Below, piece after piece: positions 8,166 through 18,238 of a DNA stretch of 64,000 nt; position 1 is the first letter of the stretch, and each line of letters starts with the position of its first letter. Source of the DNA: a bacterium (GTDB lineage: Bacteria > SAR324 > XYD2-FULL-50-16); NCBI GenBank assembly GCA_024275165.1, contig JAJRZQ010000038.1, positions 62,001 through 126,000 of the forward strand. Direction: 5' to 3'. Made by a program: the position numbers and the translations under genes. The notes beneath the pieces were generated by a model that was not told the DNA's origin, did no database searches, and was given only the letters and a program-made list of their open reading frames with translations.

Positions 8166-8317
8166 GCGCCAACCTTAAAATGAAGGAGTCTTGAAGTAGT
8201 TACAGAGGGCTGACCTTGAGCATACGCCCCTTTGGCTTGACCCGAAAAGCCGAATCAGACAAGCTATGAACTCAGGTTCAGAATAAACCTTACTTCAAAA
8301 AATTACGAGGAGATTTT

Positions 8318-9202
8318 ATGGCCGATTTAGATGGACTCAAGGATGGCAAAGATTACGGCATCGGGACTCCGGTACAGGAGCAGCCCTTTTTTTTAAAAGG
8401 TTCCAATCATTTAGATTGGGGGATGCAAAACCGTCTCTCCAGGTTGTTTAACCCCAAGTCAGGTCGCACCGTGATGCTCGCTTTTGATCACGGTTACTTT
8501 CAAGGCCCCACCACCGGTTTAGAGCGCATTGACCTCACCATCGCCCCCTTGATGCCCTACGCCGATGTCTTGATGTGTACCCGTGGGGCTTTACGCACCA
8601 GTGTTGACCCCGCCCTGGGCAAGCCAGTGGCGTTGCGGTGCAGCGCGGGCCAGAGCATTTTAACCGAGCTTTCCAACGAGTATATCAGCGTAGAGATGGA
8701 AGAGGCGTTGCGACTCAATGCCAGTGCCTTGGCGGCGCAAATCTATATTGGCGCCGAACATGAACACCAGTCCATTAAAAATGTCACCAAACTGATTGAC
8801 GCGGGTACGCGCTATGGCATTCCCACCTTAGCGGTCACCGGAGTGGGCAAGGACATGGCTCGCGACGCGCGCTACTTTGGGCTCGCGACTCGTATTGCCG
8901 CAGAAATCGGCGCCCATTTTGTGAAAACCTATTTCGTGGAAAAAGCTTTTGAAACCGTTACCCACGGTTGCCCCGTGCCTGTCGTGATTGCCGGGGGGAA
9001 AAAGATTCCCGAACTGGACGCCCTGACCATGGCCTACCGAGGGATTGATCAAGGTGCCGCGGGGGTGGATATGGGAAGAAATATTTTTCAATCCGACTCC
9101 CCCAAAGCGATGATTCAAGCGGTTGGCGCGGTGGTGCATGAGTTGATGCGCCCTGAGCGGGCCTTTGAGATGTATCAAGATTTAAAAGCGCAGGGGGCAT
9201 AA
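8318..9202 (+). CDS. lsrF: 3-hydroxy-5-phosphonooxypentane-2,4-dione thiolase LsrF (class I aldolase fold)
   Basis: In enteric bacteria LsrF cleaves the AI-2 breakdown product P-HPD by transferring an acetyl group to CoA. The 294-residue protein matches E. coli LsrF along its whole length: it opens with MADLDG-KDGKD, then [43 protein letters not shown] and AVTGVGKDM. The Schiff-base lysine is K203 in VKTYFVEK, the same number as in E. coli. A GAGGAG ribosome-binding site precedes the ATG. No lsrACDBKR genes are visible nearby; instead it is followed after five bases by an aldolase-dehydrogenase fusion gene, so its role may differ from AI-2 turnover. Confidence 0.88.
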   Translation: MADLDGLKDGKDYGIGTPVQEQPFFLKGSNHLDWGMQNRLSRLFNPKSGRTVMLAFDHGYFQGPTTGLERIDLTIAPLMPYADVLMCTRGALRTSVDPALGKPVALRCSAGQSILTELSNEYISVEMEEALRLNASALAAQIYIGAEHEHQSIKNVTKLIDAGTRYGIPTLAVTGVGKDMARDARYFGLATRIAAEIGAHFVKTYFVEKAFETVTHGCPVPVVIAGGKKIPELDALTMAYRGIDQGAAGVDMGRNIFQSDSPKAMIQAVGAVVHELMRPERAFEMYQDLKAQGA

Positions 9203-9207
9203 AGCTT

Positions 9208-11283
9208 GTGCAAGTCTATTCTAAAGTAGAGGCGCAAGCCCTGGCAGAGTCCTTGAGCCTTTCCCTCGCCTTGGCGACTCGGCTCTATACGGCTCGTCTC
9301 ATGGGGGCAGACCCTTCCTTGGTGCTTCATGGGGGGGGCAATGTCTCTTATAAAGAAACCGTGACCAATCTCTTTGGTGAACAAGCGACCTTGATGTGGG
9401 TCAAGGCCAGTGGGCAAGATTTGGCTGATTTAAGCCTAGAGGGCTTGGCCGGGCTGTGGCTAGCGGGGTTAGAGCCTTTGGCAAGCCTAGTGGAGATGAG
9501 CGACGCTACGATGAAGCGGGAGTTGCTTCGCCAAGCTCAAAACCCTGCCGGCCCCGTACCCAGTATTGAGGCCTTGGTTCATGCCTGGATCCCCTTTCCT
9601 TATGTGGATCACAGCCACGCCGACGCCTTCTTGACCTTGAGCAGCCAGGCCCAAGGGCGTGAGGCGGTAGCGCAGGCCTATGGGCAAGAAGTTGAAATCT
9701 TGGAATATTGCCCAGCGGGCTTTGCCTTGGCGAAAGCGGTGCGGGAACTCTTTGAAACCGGCAAGACGCGGGGCAAAAGGGGATTGGCCCTGATGGGGCA
9801 TGGTCTGTTTACCTGGGGGAAGACGGCCCAAGAGGCTTATGAAACCATGAAGGACTTGGCGCAAAAAGCAACGGAGGCACTCCAACCCTTTTGTAGCCCC
9901 TTTCCCCCCGCTCAAGTCGAGGAAAAACAGGCTTTAGCCCGTTGGCGAGAGCTGGCCCCTTGGTTGCGGGCGGAGCTTTACCGCCAGGGGGGCTTGAAGT
10001 TTTTGGCGCAAGCGATGACGGATCCAGCGACCCTCGCCCTCTTAGAGCAACCCCAGGCAAGCGACTATTTAATCAGCTCTCCCTTAACCCCCGATCATGT
10101 GATTCGCGCCAAGCGCAAACCGCTTTGGCTGAACGCTCCTCCCTGGGAGGACGCGACCGGCTTGCAAACTGCCTTTGCCCAAGCTTTAAGGGATTACGCC
10201 CAGGCCGAAACCGCCTACCGGCAAGAATTGGCCCCGGGCCAAGACTTTGCCGGCGACCCCTTTCCCCGCATGCTGCTTTTGCCGGGATTGGGCGCGGTGG
10301 CCTTGGGGCTGGAAGCAAAAAGCCTGCGGATTACTCGGGATATTCTAAGTCAAACCCTAAAGGCAAAGGCCTGCCTGCTGCAAATGCGGACTCCCTTTGT
10401 GGGGCTGGAGGAAAGTGAATTATTCCATATGGAATTTCGCCCCCTGCAACAGGCAAAACTGAAGGCCCCTCGCCCACCTTTAGAGGGACGAGTCGGGGTG
10501 ATCAGCGGGGCGGCGGGGGCGATTGGCTCTGGGATCGCGCAAGAATTGCTCCACTTGGGGATGCAGTTGGTGGTGACGGATTTACCGGGAGAGCGACTCA
10601 CTCAATTTAGCCAAGAGTTGGCAGAGGAATACGGTGAGCGGGTTTGGGGCCTCCCCATGGATGTCACCGACCCCCAAAGCGTGCAGGAGTTGATCCATCA
10701 AGTGATCGCCCGCTTTGGCGCCATCGACCTTTTGGTGATCAACCAGGGCTTGGCTCATGTCTCGACCTTGAGCGAGATGGATTTGGATCGCTTCCAACTC
10801 TTAGAACGGGTCAATGTGGGGGGAACCCTAAACCTCTTGAAAGCCTTTGGTCAATTATTAACCGATCAGGGCACGGGGGGAGATGTGGTTTTGGTCTCCA
10901 CGAAAAATGTTTTTTCCCCCTCCCCGAGTTTTGGCGCCTATTCGGCGACCAAGGCCGGGGCGCATCAACTGGCGCGCATTGCCAGTTTAGAGCTGGCTCC
11001 CTTTGATATTCGGGTCAATATGGTCAGCCCCGATGGCGTTTTTAGCGACGCGGGCAAGATGAAATCAGGCCTTTGGGCCTTGGTGGGGCCGGATCGGATG
11101 AAGGCAAGGGGGTTGGATGAAAAGGGACTGGAGGAATATTACCAAAACCGCAATCTCTTAAAAGTTCCCGTCAGCGCGCGGGATGTGGGTCGAGCCGTGG
11201 CCTATTTCGCCACCCGCCAAAGCCCCACCACGGGGGCGACCCTTCCGGTGGACGGGGGTCTGCCAGACGCCACCCCCCGTTAA
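9208..11283 (+). CDS. bifunctional class II aldolase / short-chain dehydrogenase (YuxG/RhaE-W type)
   Basis: The 691-residue protein has two enzymes in one chain. Residues 10-220 form a class II (zinc) aldolase with metal ligands H135 and H137 (DHSHADAF) and H198 (MGHGLF). Residues 425-690 form a short-chain dehydrogenase with a cofactor loop SGAAGAIGSG (434-443) and the catalytic Y579/K583 pair (YSATK). Known relatives act on rhamnulose 1-phosphate and oxidise the resulting lactaldehyde; the substrate here is not proven. It starts with GTG at 9208, five bases after lsrF, so the two are almost certainly one operon and may process the same phosphorylated keto-sugar. Confidence 0.88.
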   Translation: MQVYSKVEAQALAESLSLSLALATRLYTARLMGADPSLVLHGGGNVSYKETVTNLFGEQATLMWVKASGQDLADLSLEGLAGLWLAGLEPLASLVEMSDATMKRELLRQAQNPAGPVPSIEALVHAWIPFPYVDHSHADAFLTLSSQAQGREAVAQAYGQEVEILEYCPAGFALAKAVRELFETGKTRGKRGLALMGHGLFTWGKTAQEAYETMKDLAQKATEALQPFCSPFPPAQVEEKQALARWRELAPWLRAELYRQGGLKFLAQAMTDPATLALLEQPQASDYLISSPLTPDHVIRAKRKPLWLNAPPWEDATGLQTAFAQALRDYAQAETAYRQELAPGQDFAGDPFPRMLLLPGLGAVALGLEAKSLRITRDILSQTLKAKACLLQMRTPFVGLEESELFHMEFRPLQQAKLKAPRPPLEGRVGVISGAAGAIGSGIAQELLHLGMQLVVTDLPGERLTQFSQELAEEYGERVWGLPMDVTDPQSVQELIHQVIARFGAIDLLVINQGLAHVSTLSEMDLDRFQLLERVNVGGTLNLLKAFGQLLTDQGTGGDVVLVSTKNVFSPSPSFGAYSATKAGAHQLARIASLELAPFDIRVNMVSPDGVFSDAGKMKSGLWALVGPDRMKARGLDEKGLEEYYQNRNLLKVPVSARDVGRAVAYFATRQSPTTGATLPVDGGLPDATPR

Positions 11284-11291
11284 GAGGCCGC

Positions 11292-12338
11292 ATGCAGATT
11301 CTGACCCGCTATATTGCCAAGGAATACCTGCAATATTTTAGTCTCTGCTTTTTTAGTCTCACTTCCATTGGCTTGACCTTTGCTGCCCTTTCCGAGCTTG
11401 AGTTGCTGAAAAAAGCAGGCGGGGGCAGCCTGTTCATCCAGTCTCTTTTGAGTTCCGCCCCTCTTTTAATTGAATTGATTCTCCCCATCGCTGTGTTATT
11501 GGCGACGATTTTAACCTATTCCAGTTTTTCTAAATCCAGTGAGGCGGTCGCGATGCAGGCCGGGGGGTTTAGCCCCTTTAACCTCGTGCGTCCGGTGTTG
11601 GTATTGGGGTTGGCCATTGGGGGGTTTGCCTATTTCAACCAGTCTTACCTTGCCCCCTGGTGGGGGGCAGACGCCAAACTGCTATTGATGGGCAAAATAA
11701 AAGAGGATCACGCCTGGAGATATTTCCAAGAAAAGCTTTATTATTTTGAGGGTTTAAATGAAGCGCGCCAGGAGGCGAAGGCAGGGCGTATTTTTGCCTT
11801 TAACGCCTACCTGCAATTTAAAAGCGAAGAACTGGTAGAGGACTTAAAACAAGCAGATGGGCAGATTCGTTATGAAGTGAAAAAAATCATTCAATTTTAT
11901 CCTTTGCGTTTGGAAGAGGAGTCTGGGTATCTGGTAAAGCTTCAAGCAAAGGCCTTTCCCAAGATTTTTTTAGGGGAGTTGGCTTATCCTAGGTACTCCA
12001 ACTTTGGAGCTCTCATTACCCGATTGCTCGCCAAGCAAGAGGGGGGGGAAAACACCAGCGCGGACTTTTTCGCCTTCTTTCAAAAAATATCGGGATTTTT
12101 ATCCTTTTTCTTGATGATTTTGTTGGCCCTTCCCTTTTCTCTTTTCAGTCACCGCGCCGGGAATGTGCGGGGGGGGATTTTAGTGGCCATTCTTTTGGGG
12201 TTTGTGTACTGGCTTTTAGAACAGATTTTTTCCGGGTTATTTAAAGCGGGGTTGCTTCCTCCCTTTGTCGCCGCCTTTGGGGCTTTTGGCCTCTATACTT
12301 TGCTTTGCTTCGGCTTGTTGAAGCGGCGGCTCGGTTAG
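11292..12338 (+). CDS. LptF/LptG family lipopolysaccharide export permease
   Basis: LptF and LptG form the inner-membrane part of the ATP-driven bridge that carries LPS to the outer membrane. The 348-residue protein opens with the family hallmark ILTRYIAKEYLQYF, has three transmembrane segments in the first 115 residues, a periplasmic beta-rich middle (about 120-255) and three more membrane helices at the end, with the ALPFSLFSHR..NVRGGIL region typical of YjgP/YjgQ. F and G cannot be told apart from this single copy. It starts eight bases after the aldolase fusion and overlaps the convergent obgE by four bases. Confidence 0.9.
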   Translation: MQILTRYIAKEYLQYFSLCFFSLTSIGLTFAALSELELLKKAGGGSLFIQSLLSSAPLLIELILPIAVLLATILTYSSFSKSSEAVAMQAGGFSPFNLVRPVLVLGLAIGGFAYFNQSYLAPWWGADAKLLLMGKIKEDHAWRYFQEKLYYFEGLNEARQEAKAGRIFAFNAYLQFKSEELVEDLKQADGQIRYEVKKIIQFYPLRLEEESGYLVKLQAKAFPKIFLGELAYPRYSNFGALITRLLAKQEGGENTSADFFAFFQKISGFLSFFLMILLALPFSLFSHRAGNVRGGILVAILLGFVYWLLEQIFSGLFKAGLLPPFVAAFGAFGLYTLLCFGLLKRRLG

Positions 12339-13366
12339 GGGGCCTCTTTTTCAGCTTCTTTTTTTCGTCCCGCCTCAACAAGGTCAAAGAGGCGGTATTT
12401 TGCCTTTTCCACCCCCTCCCCCGAGACGCTGGAAAGGGGGATCATCTCTTCGCCTAAGTCTTTAAATTCTTGGGTTAGGTTTTCGATATTCAAATCCTCT
12501 CCCAAGGCGTCAACCTTGGTTAAAAGCACGATTCGGGGTTTTTGCAAAAGATCGGCGGAAAACTTTTCCAGTTCTTGCAGCAAAACCTGAAAGGTTGTGA
12601 GGGGGGGCTTTTCGGCCAAATAACTGGCATCAATCAAAAAGGCCAAACATTGGGTTCGCTGAATGTGTTTTAAAAATTGCCCCCCCAAGCCAACGCCGAG
12701 GTGAGCCCCCTCGATAATTCCTGGAATATCGGCCACCACAAAGGTTTTATAGCCTTCGACCTGAACCACTCCAAGCTTGGGGGTTAAGGTGGTAAAGGGG
12801 TAATCTGCCACCTTGGGCCTCGCGTTGGAGATGGTGGAGATCCAGGTGGATTTTCCCGCGTTGGGAAACCCCACCAAGCCCACATCGGCCATGACTTTCA
12901 ATTCAATGCGAATGGCCATCTCTTGGCCCGGGAGGCCCGGCTGGCAATATCGAGGAGCGCGGTTGGTACTGGTCTTAAAATGCACATTCCCCAAACCGCC
13001 CTTGCCCCCCTTTAAAAGCAGGATGGAGGTTTCATCCAGTACCTCGGCCAACACTTCGCCGGTTTCTTCATCGGTTAGAATGCTCCCAAAGGGGACGCGG
13101 ATAATTTTGTCCGCCCCCGCTTTTCCGGTTTTTTGCGAACTCATTCCCCCTTGGCCGTTCCCCGCCCTTTGCCAATGGTTCATGCGCAAATCCAAGAGGC
13201 TGGTCAGGTTCGGGTCCCCCTGCACCAAGACATCGCCCCCTCGGCCACCGTCCCCCCCATTGGGGCCGCCAAATTCGATATATTTTTCTCGGCGCATGCT
13301 GGCGCAACCGGGGCCGCCTTTCCCTGAGGCGATCTCGATTCTCGCCATGTCGACAAACTGTACCAT
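12335..13366 (-). CDS. obgE: GTPase ObgE/CgtA
   Basis: Obg is a conserved GTPase involved in late assembly of the large ribosomal subunit and in stress responses. The 343-residue protein has the glycine-rich Obg fold (about residues 3-158, with the GGPNGGDGGRGGDV segment), a P-loop GFPNAGKS (166-173), the switch segment YPFTTLTP, DIPGII, and a TKVD specificity motif. It ends soon after the G domain, as in other Gram-negative Obg proteins that lack the C-terminal OCT domain. It lies one base after the radC-fusion stop codon. No rplU or rpmA gene, the usual neighbours, is present. Confidence 0.97.
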   Translation of the reverse strand: MVQFVDMARIEIASGKGGPGCASMRREKYIEFGGPNGGDGGRGGDVLVQGDPNLTSLLDLRMNHWQRAGNGQGGMSSQKTGKAGADKIIRVPFGSILTDEETGEVLAEVLDETSILLLKGGKGGLGNVHFKTSTNRAPRYCQPGLPGQEMAIRIELKVMADVGLVGFPNAGKSTWISTISNARPKVADYPFTTLTPKLGVVQVEGYKTFVVADIPGIIEGAHLGVGLGGQFLKHIQRTQCLAFLIDASYLAEKPPLTTFQVLLQELEKFSADLLQKPRIVLLTKVDALGEDLNIENLTQEFKDLGEEMIPLSSVSGEGVEKAKYRLFDLVEAGRKKEAEKEAP

Positions 13367-13367
13367 T

Positions 13368-14747
13368 TTATTCTCTCAAGCGTTGAAGTAATCCGTTTTG
13401 ATCAAAAGAATAATAGCCCTGGGGGCCAACGATCAAATGATCCAAAACCTCGATTCCGATGATTTCCCCCGCCTTGATCAAGCGGGAGGTTACCTTTTGG
13501 TCGTTCTTTGAGGGGGTCAACTGCCCGCTCGGGTGATTGTGCACCAAAACCACCTTGGCCGCCCGCAATTGCACGGCTTGGGAAAAAACCTCTCGGGGGT
13601 GAACCAAGGCCTCATCTAAGAGCCCGCGGCTCACCTCTGCAAAGCGGATCACCTGGTAGGCCGGATTCAACAAGAGGGTGTAAAAGCTTTCTTGCTTTAG
13701 CTGGGCCAGTAGGGGGCGCAGGTATTCAAAAATCTGCTCTGCTTTATGAAATACGGTGCCCACCGTTAAATTCTCCCGAACTTGCATTCTCTCGCCTAAA
13801 GCGAGAGCCGCCCGATAAGCGAGGGCGAATTCACGCTCCGCCTCCTTTACCGGTAAGGGCTCAGATTGAGCGGGGAGATAGGGAAACTGCTCCAGCCATT
13901 GCTTTTGCCAGTCCAGCCCCTGATAGCGGTTTTACAAGAGGTACGCTAAAAGTTCCGCGCTGCTTTGTTCTTCCGGGTTGGCTAGGGTGAGGGCGTTTTC
14001 CACCTGAGCGATCTGGTTTTTGGAGCGGGTTTTTTGATAAAATTGACATTCCGCTTTCAAGGGGCAGGCAAAGCAGTCTGGTTTTTCCTGACAAAGCGAA
14101 GGTAAAATCCCACTGGCCTTGGCAGAGAACGCCCAATCCCAAACCTGATCCTGGGCGCTCGCTTTTTGTACCTCTCCAACCTGCCGCGACAACAAGTCGT
14201 ACCAATCCGCGTAACGCAAGCGTTGCCCCCCGCCCCAATAGCGCAAAAAAGCGTGAAAGCTCCCCTTGCTGCAGGGATAGGCAAAGCCCAAGAGGTTTAA
14301 AAATCGTGCCCCCTCCCAAGGGGTGGGCAGCAGCAATGACTCTTCTATTTCAGCCAAGGCGGCTAAAGGGTTGGCGGAAATCTTTTGTTTCCAACCCCCC
14401 TCCAGCCATTCATCTTGTTGAGCTAAAAGAGCGAACAAACTCTCTTTTAAGCCCTCCGCGATTTCTGCCGGAAATTGCCCCAACAAGCTTTGCTGGAACC
14501 ATTGTTTGAGGTTCAAGGGCCCCTGATATTGCCCTAAAGCCGCTAATTCACGGGCAATCGGGGTGAAATCCAAATCAGAGATGTCTTCTAAAAGAGCGGT
14601 TAAAAAAGCCTTCCATAGGCTTTCCCCTTGAATATGCGAGGGTTCTTCGCGTTGCGCCAAAGAAAAGAGTGCCGCCTTTTGCCGATCATAGAGCCAGAGC
14701 TTCATCCCCTCCGCGAAGCTTGCCAAAGCAGCGAGAGGTTCATTCAT
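13368..14747 (-). CDS. Cys-cluster domain fused to RadC/JAB domain, interrupted by an in-frame TAA
   Basis: One frame runs from the ATG at 14747 to 13368 with a single TAA at codon 272 (13932-13934). Residues 1-245 are a helical domain with a Cys pattern CX5CX2CX5C at 219, 225, 228 and 234, like the Fe-S loop of EndoIII/MutY glycosylases. The segment SSAELLAYLL just before the stop resembles the start of RadC (usually SDAELLA). After the stop the frame continues in the RadC pattern and reaches an intact JAB motif, VHNHPSG..TPS, and the DHLIVG..GYYSF ending. No usual start codon precedes the RadC part except an internal ATG at 13787. One fused protein of about 459 residues is therefore likely, with the stop as error or mutation. 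RadC proteins are of uncertain function despite the historic DNA-repair name. Confidence 0.7.
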
Positions 14748-15567
14748 AGTCGATGCTCGGTACGCGGTGGGTAAACACAGGCATCTTGAGGCGTAATTTT
14801 TCAATCTGCTCTAAGTCGATTTCCGCGGTAATCAGGCCTTCCCCCCGGCCCCCTTCGGCGATGACCTTCCCCCAAGGGTCGATGACCAAGCTGTGCCCGT
14901 AGGACTCGCGTTTTTGGTTGTGCTGACCCGTTTGCCCCGGGGCGATGATAAAGACTTGGTTTTCTATGGCTCTTGCCTGCAAGAGAGGCTTCCAATGGGC
15001 GGCTCCGGTTTGGGCGGTAAAGGCGGCGGGAACAAAAATCACCTTGGCCCCCGCTGCCCTGAGTTTTTGAAAGAGTACGGGAAAGCGCAAATCATAGCAG
15101 ATGGTGAGGCCCACTTGCTCGAAAAAGGGATGCTCAAAACTTACAATTTCCTTGCCCGCGCTCACCGTGGCGGATTCTTGCAGGTTTACCCCTTCTAAAA
15201 GGGAATCAAAAAGATGAATTTTGCGATATTGGGCCACCAGTTCGCCTTGAGAGTTGATCCAAATCGCCGTATTATAGGTTTTTTTGGGGTCTGCCGGATT
15301 TTTCTCACAAAAGCCGCCGAGCAGTACATCCATGCCTTTTTCTGCCGCCTCAACGCGAAACCGCCGGACTAGGGGCCCCTCTAAGGGCTCCGCGATGGCG
15401 GGGTACTCGGTGGGGCGTTGGCCGATATATAAAAAAGATTCAGGAAAAGCGATCAGCTTAGCCCCTAAGGCATGGGCCTGCTCAAGTTGCGCCAGGGCTT
15501 TGTTGAGGTTGCCTCGCAAGTCGTTGGTGGCGCAAAGCTGCGCCAAGGCGATTTTCATGGGCTTCAT
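14740..15567 (-). CDS. nitrilase-superfamily amidohydrolase (Nit1/Nit2-like)
   Basis: The 275-residue enzyme carries the Glu-Lys-Cys triad of the carbon-nitrogen hydrolase superfamily: E43 in PESF, K116 in YRKIHLF and C157 in CYDLRFP. The YRKIHLFD and GLTICYDLRFP forms are typical of the Nit branch, whose members hydrolyse deaminated glutathione or omega-amides; this is a family-level inference. I start at the ATG at 15567 (five bases after alr); the ATG at 15558 is an alternative, and neither has a strong ribosome-binding site. The stop overlaps the next gene by eight bases (ATGAATGA), so the two are translationally coupled. Confidence 0.9.
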   Translation of the reverse strand: MKPMKIALAQLCATNDLRGNLNKALAQLEQAHALGAKLIAFPESFLYIGQRPTEYPAIAEPLEGPLVRRFRVEAAEKGMDVLLGGFCEKNPADPKKTYNTAIWINSQGELVAQYRKIHLFDSLLEGVNLQESATVSAGKEIVSFEHPFFEQVGLTICYDLRFPVLFQKLRAAGAKVIFVPAAFTAQTGAAHWKPLLQARAIENQVFIIAPGQTGQHNQKRESYGHSLVIDPWGKVIAEGGRGEGLITAEIDLEQIEKLRLKMPVFTHRVPSIDYE

Positions 15568-15572
15568 TTTTT

Positions 15573-18238
15573 TTAAATATAAGAGCGTGGTAGGCGCTTG
15601 GTCCAACAAGACATGACATCATAGGTGACGGTTTTTGCCCAATCAGCGACCTGCATGACCGTAATTGTTTGGTCTTTTTGTTCCCCCAGCAAGATGACCT
15701 CATCCCCTATCTTGGCTTCCGGTAAATCAGTGACCTCAATCAGCATGGCATCCATGCTGTTGCCTCCCCTTTGGGGGCACAGCGCCCCGTGAACCAGCGC
15801 CTGGGCGGCGTTGCGCAGCCGGGGGTAGCCGTCCCCATACCCGAGAGGCAATACGGCGATGCGGGTGACCCGTTCTGCCTTAAAATGCATGCCGTAACCG
15901 CAAGAATCCCCCGGTCGCAATTCTTGCACATAGGCGATCTTGGTTTTTAACGACATGACGGGCTGCAAGGGCCCCTGAGCCGACTCAAGGCGGCGGCAGA
16001 CCTTAGAGGGGTAGACTCCGCTGGGCAAAATACCCAAACGAACCAGGTCAAAATGCCCCTGGGGCAGGTCAAGGTATCCGCCGGAGTTGCAGGCATGCAC
16101 CAAAGGCGGCCTTTTCCCTAAACTCGTCAAGGCGTCCACCACTTGGGCAAAGCGTCGCAGTTGCAGCTTGGCGAAAGTTTTATCCCGCTCGTCGGATTGG
16201 GCTAAATGAGTCATTAAACCTTCGAGTCGCAAGCCCGGCAAGGCTTGGATTTGCAAAAAAAGTTCTTTTGCCTGTTCCCAAGGCACGCCGTAACGCCCCA
16301 TGCCCGTATCGACTTTTAAATGCACGGGCAGGATTTTGCCTAAGGAGAGGGCGATTTCACTGGCCTGGCAGGCTCGTTCCAAACTTTGAATTTGGATGCT
16401 CAAGCCTTCGGTGATAGCGGGGGTGAGTTCTTCCAAGGTACGCTCTCCAAAAACAAAGATCGGAAAGTCACGAATTCCCCCCTGGCGAAGCTCCAAGGCC
16501 TCTTCTAAAAAAGCGACCCCCAAATAATCGCAACCCGCTTGAATCGCCGCCTTGGCGGCAGGCAACATCCCGATGCCGAGGGCATCGTCCTTGACCACAT
16601 GCATGATCTTTAACCCCTGGGGTTTATCTTGCATGATCTTTTTCCAGTTTGCGCCCAAACGCTGGAGGTTCAATTCCAACACCGCTCGTTGGGGCGTGGG
16701 TTGGATCACTCCTTGAAAGAACTCCAAGGCCACGCCGCGATCGGAAAAAGGGATTTTTTTCTGTCCGATCTGCTGGTAGGTCTCATGGCCCTTGCCCGCG
16801 ATCACCACCGCGTCCTTGGGGCCGGCCATGCCCAAAGCCAAGTGAATGGCCTGCCGGCGGTCGATTTGCTGGTAGAGTTGCGACCCCTTTGGCAATTCAA
16901 TTCCTCGCAAAATATCTTGGTTGATTTGGGTTGGGTCTTCGCTTCTGGGGTTGTCTGAGGTTAAGATCAGCACCTCTGCCTTGGCGCAGGCCGCTTTTCC
17001 CATGAGGGGGCGTTTTCCCCGGTCTCGCTCTCCGCCGCAGCCAAAGACCACGATGAGCCGCCCTGGGGTTAGGTTTTTGACCTCATGCAATATTTTCGCT
17101 AAGGAGTCGGGGGTATGGGCGTAATCAATGTAAACGGGAAAGGGACTGGCTAGATTGAGTTTTTCAAAGCGCCCCTCTACCGCTCGGCTGCTTGCCAAGC
17201 CCTTTTGGATTTGGTCTAATCCGACCCCTAAGCTAAAGGCGGCCCCAAAGGCGGCCAAGGCGTTATAGACATTAAAGAGCCCCGGCATGGGGAGTTGGAT
17301 GTCCAGCAAGGGCTCGCCTCGGAGCCGCACCTCAAATAGGGTGGAGTCGCCTTTTGCGTCTTTGGGGTAGGCGGCTAGGTCTGCTTGAGGGTTTCGAACT
17401 CCATAGGTCAAGACTCGAACCTTCCCTTTTTGCAGCAGGCTGGGGGAAATGGCCCCTAGGACCTCTTTGGCAATATCGTCATCTAAGTTGATTAAGGCGT
17501 AGGCGTTTTTCTGGCCCTGTCCCAGGGCCGCAAAATGCTTGAGTTTCGATTGTTTATAAGCTTCTAGGCTCCCATGAAAATCTAAATGGTCTTGGCTGAG
17601 ATTGGTGAAGATGGCGACATCAAAGTCTAAAGCGTGGTTGCGTTCAAAGGCAAGGCCGTGGCTGGTTACTTCCATGATGATGTTTTCTACCCCTTCGGCC
17701 TTCATTTTTTGTCCAATGGCAAACAATTCGGTCGCCATGGGGTTGGAGAGATGGCTCGCCTCTTCCTTGCCACTGGGGTAAAAGATTCCAATGGTGCCGA
17801 TGGCCCCTGTTTTTTTCCCCTGAACCTGAAAGATGGAGTCTAGTAACTGGCTGGTGGTGGTTTTGCCATTGGTTCCCGTGACCCCAACAAGCCGCATCTG
17901 GGCAAAGGATCCCCAAAAAAATCTTTAATGATCAGAGCCATAGTCTGATTAAGCGGGCTCAACTCAACCAGAGTTACCCCAGGGGCTAAGTCCCGCAATT
18001 TGCCGGGTTCGGCAAAAAGGCAAATCGCCCCTTGCTCCATTGCCTGCTTGGCGTAATGTAAACTATGGGGCTTGAGGTGTACTTCTTGAAACTCTTCTTT
18101 TTCCAAACAGAAGTAGGCCCAGCCGGGGCGTACCTGGGTATAATCCCAAGTGAGCCCTTGAATCTCAATGTCTGTAGGGCCAATACAGGCGGCGGGCTCT
18201 AAAGAGGCAAGTAACTTAGAAAGCAGAACCGAGGTCAT
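15573..18238 (-). CDS. murE-alr: MurE-alanine racemase fusion, frameshifted once near 17900
   Basis: Residues 1-508 are UDP-MurNAc-tripeptide synthetase: P-loop GTNGKTTT (122-129), MEVTSHGL, NLSQDHLDFHG and DNPRSEDP (429-436), the DNPR form of which marks the meso-diaminopimelate enzyme. Residues 515-888 are alanine racemase: PLP lysine K550 in HVVKDDALGIG, catalytic Tyr Y782 in CGYGMHF, and LPLGYGDGYPR. Both act in cytosolic peptidoglycan precursor synthesis. The first 113 codons are in a different frame from the rest; one extra C in the CCC run (GGG at 17900-17902 on the plus strand) restores GDPLPQMRLVGVTGTNGK. The start codon directly follows the stop of the upstream gene (TAAATG). Racemase and ligase share one frame, so the fusion itself does not depend on the frameshift. 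Confidence 0.93.
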
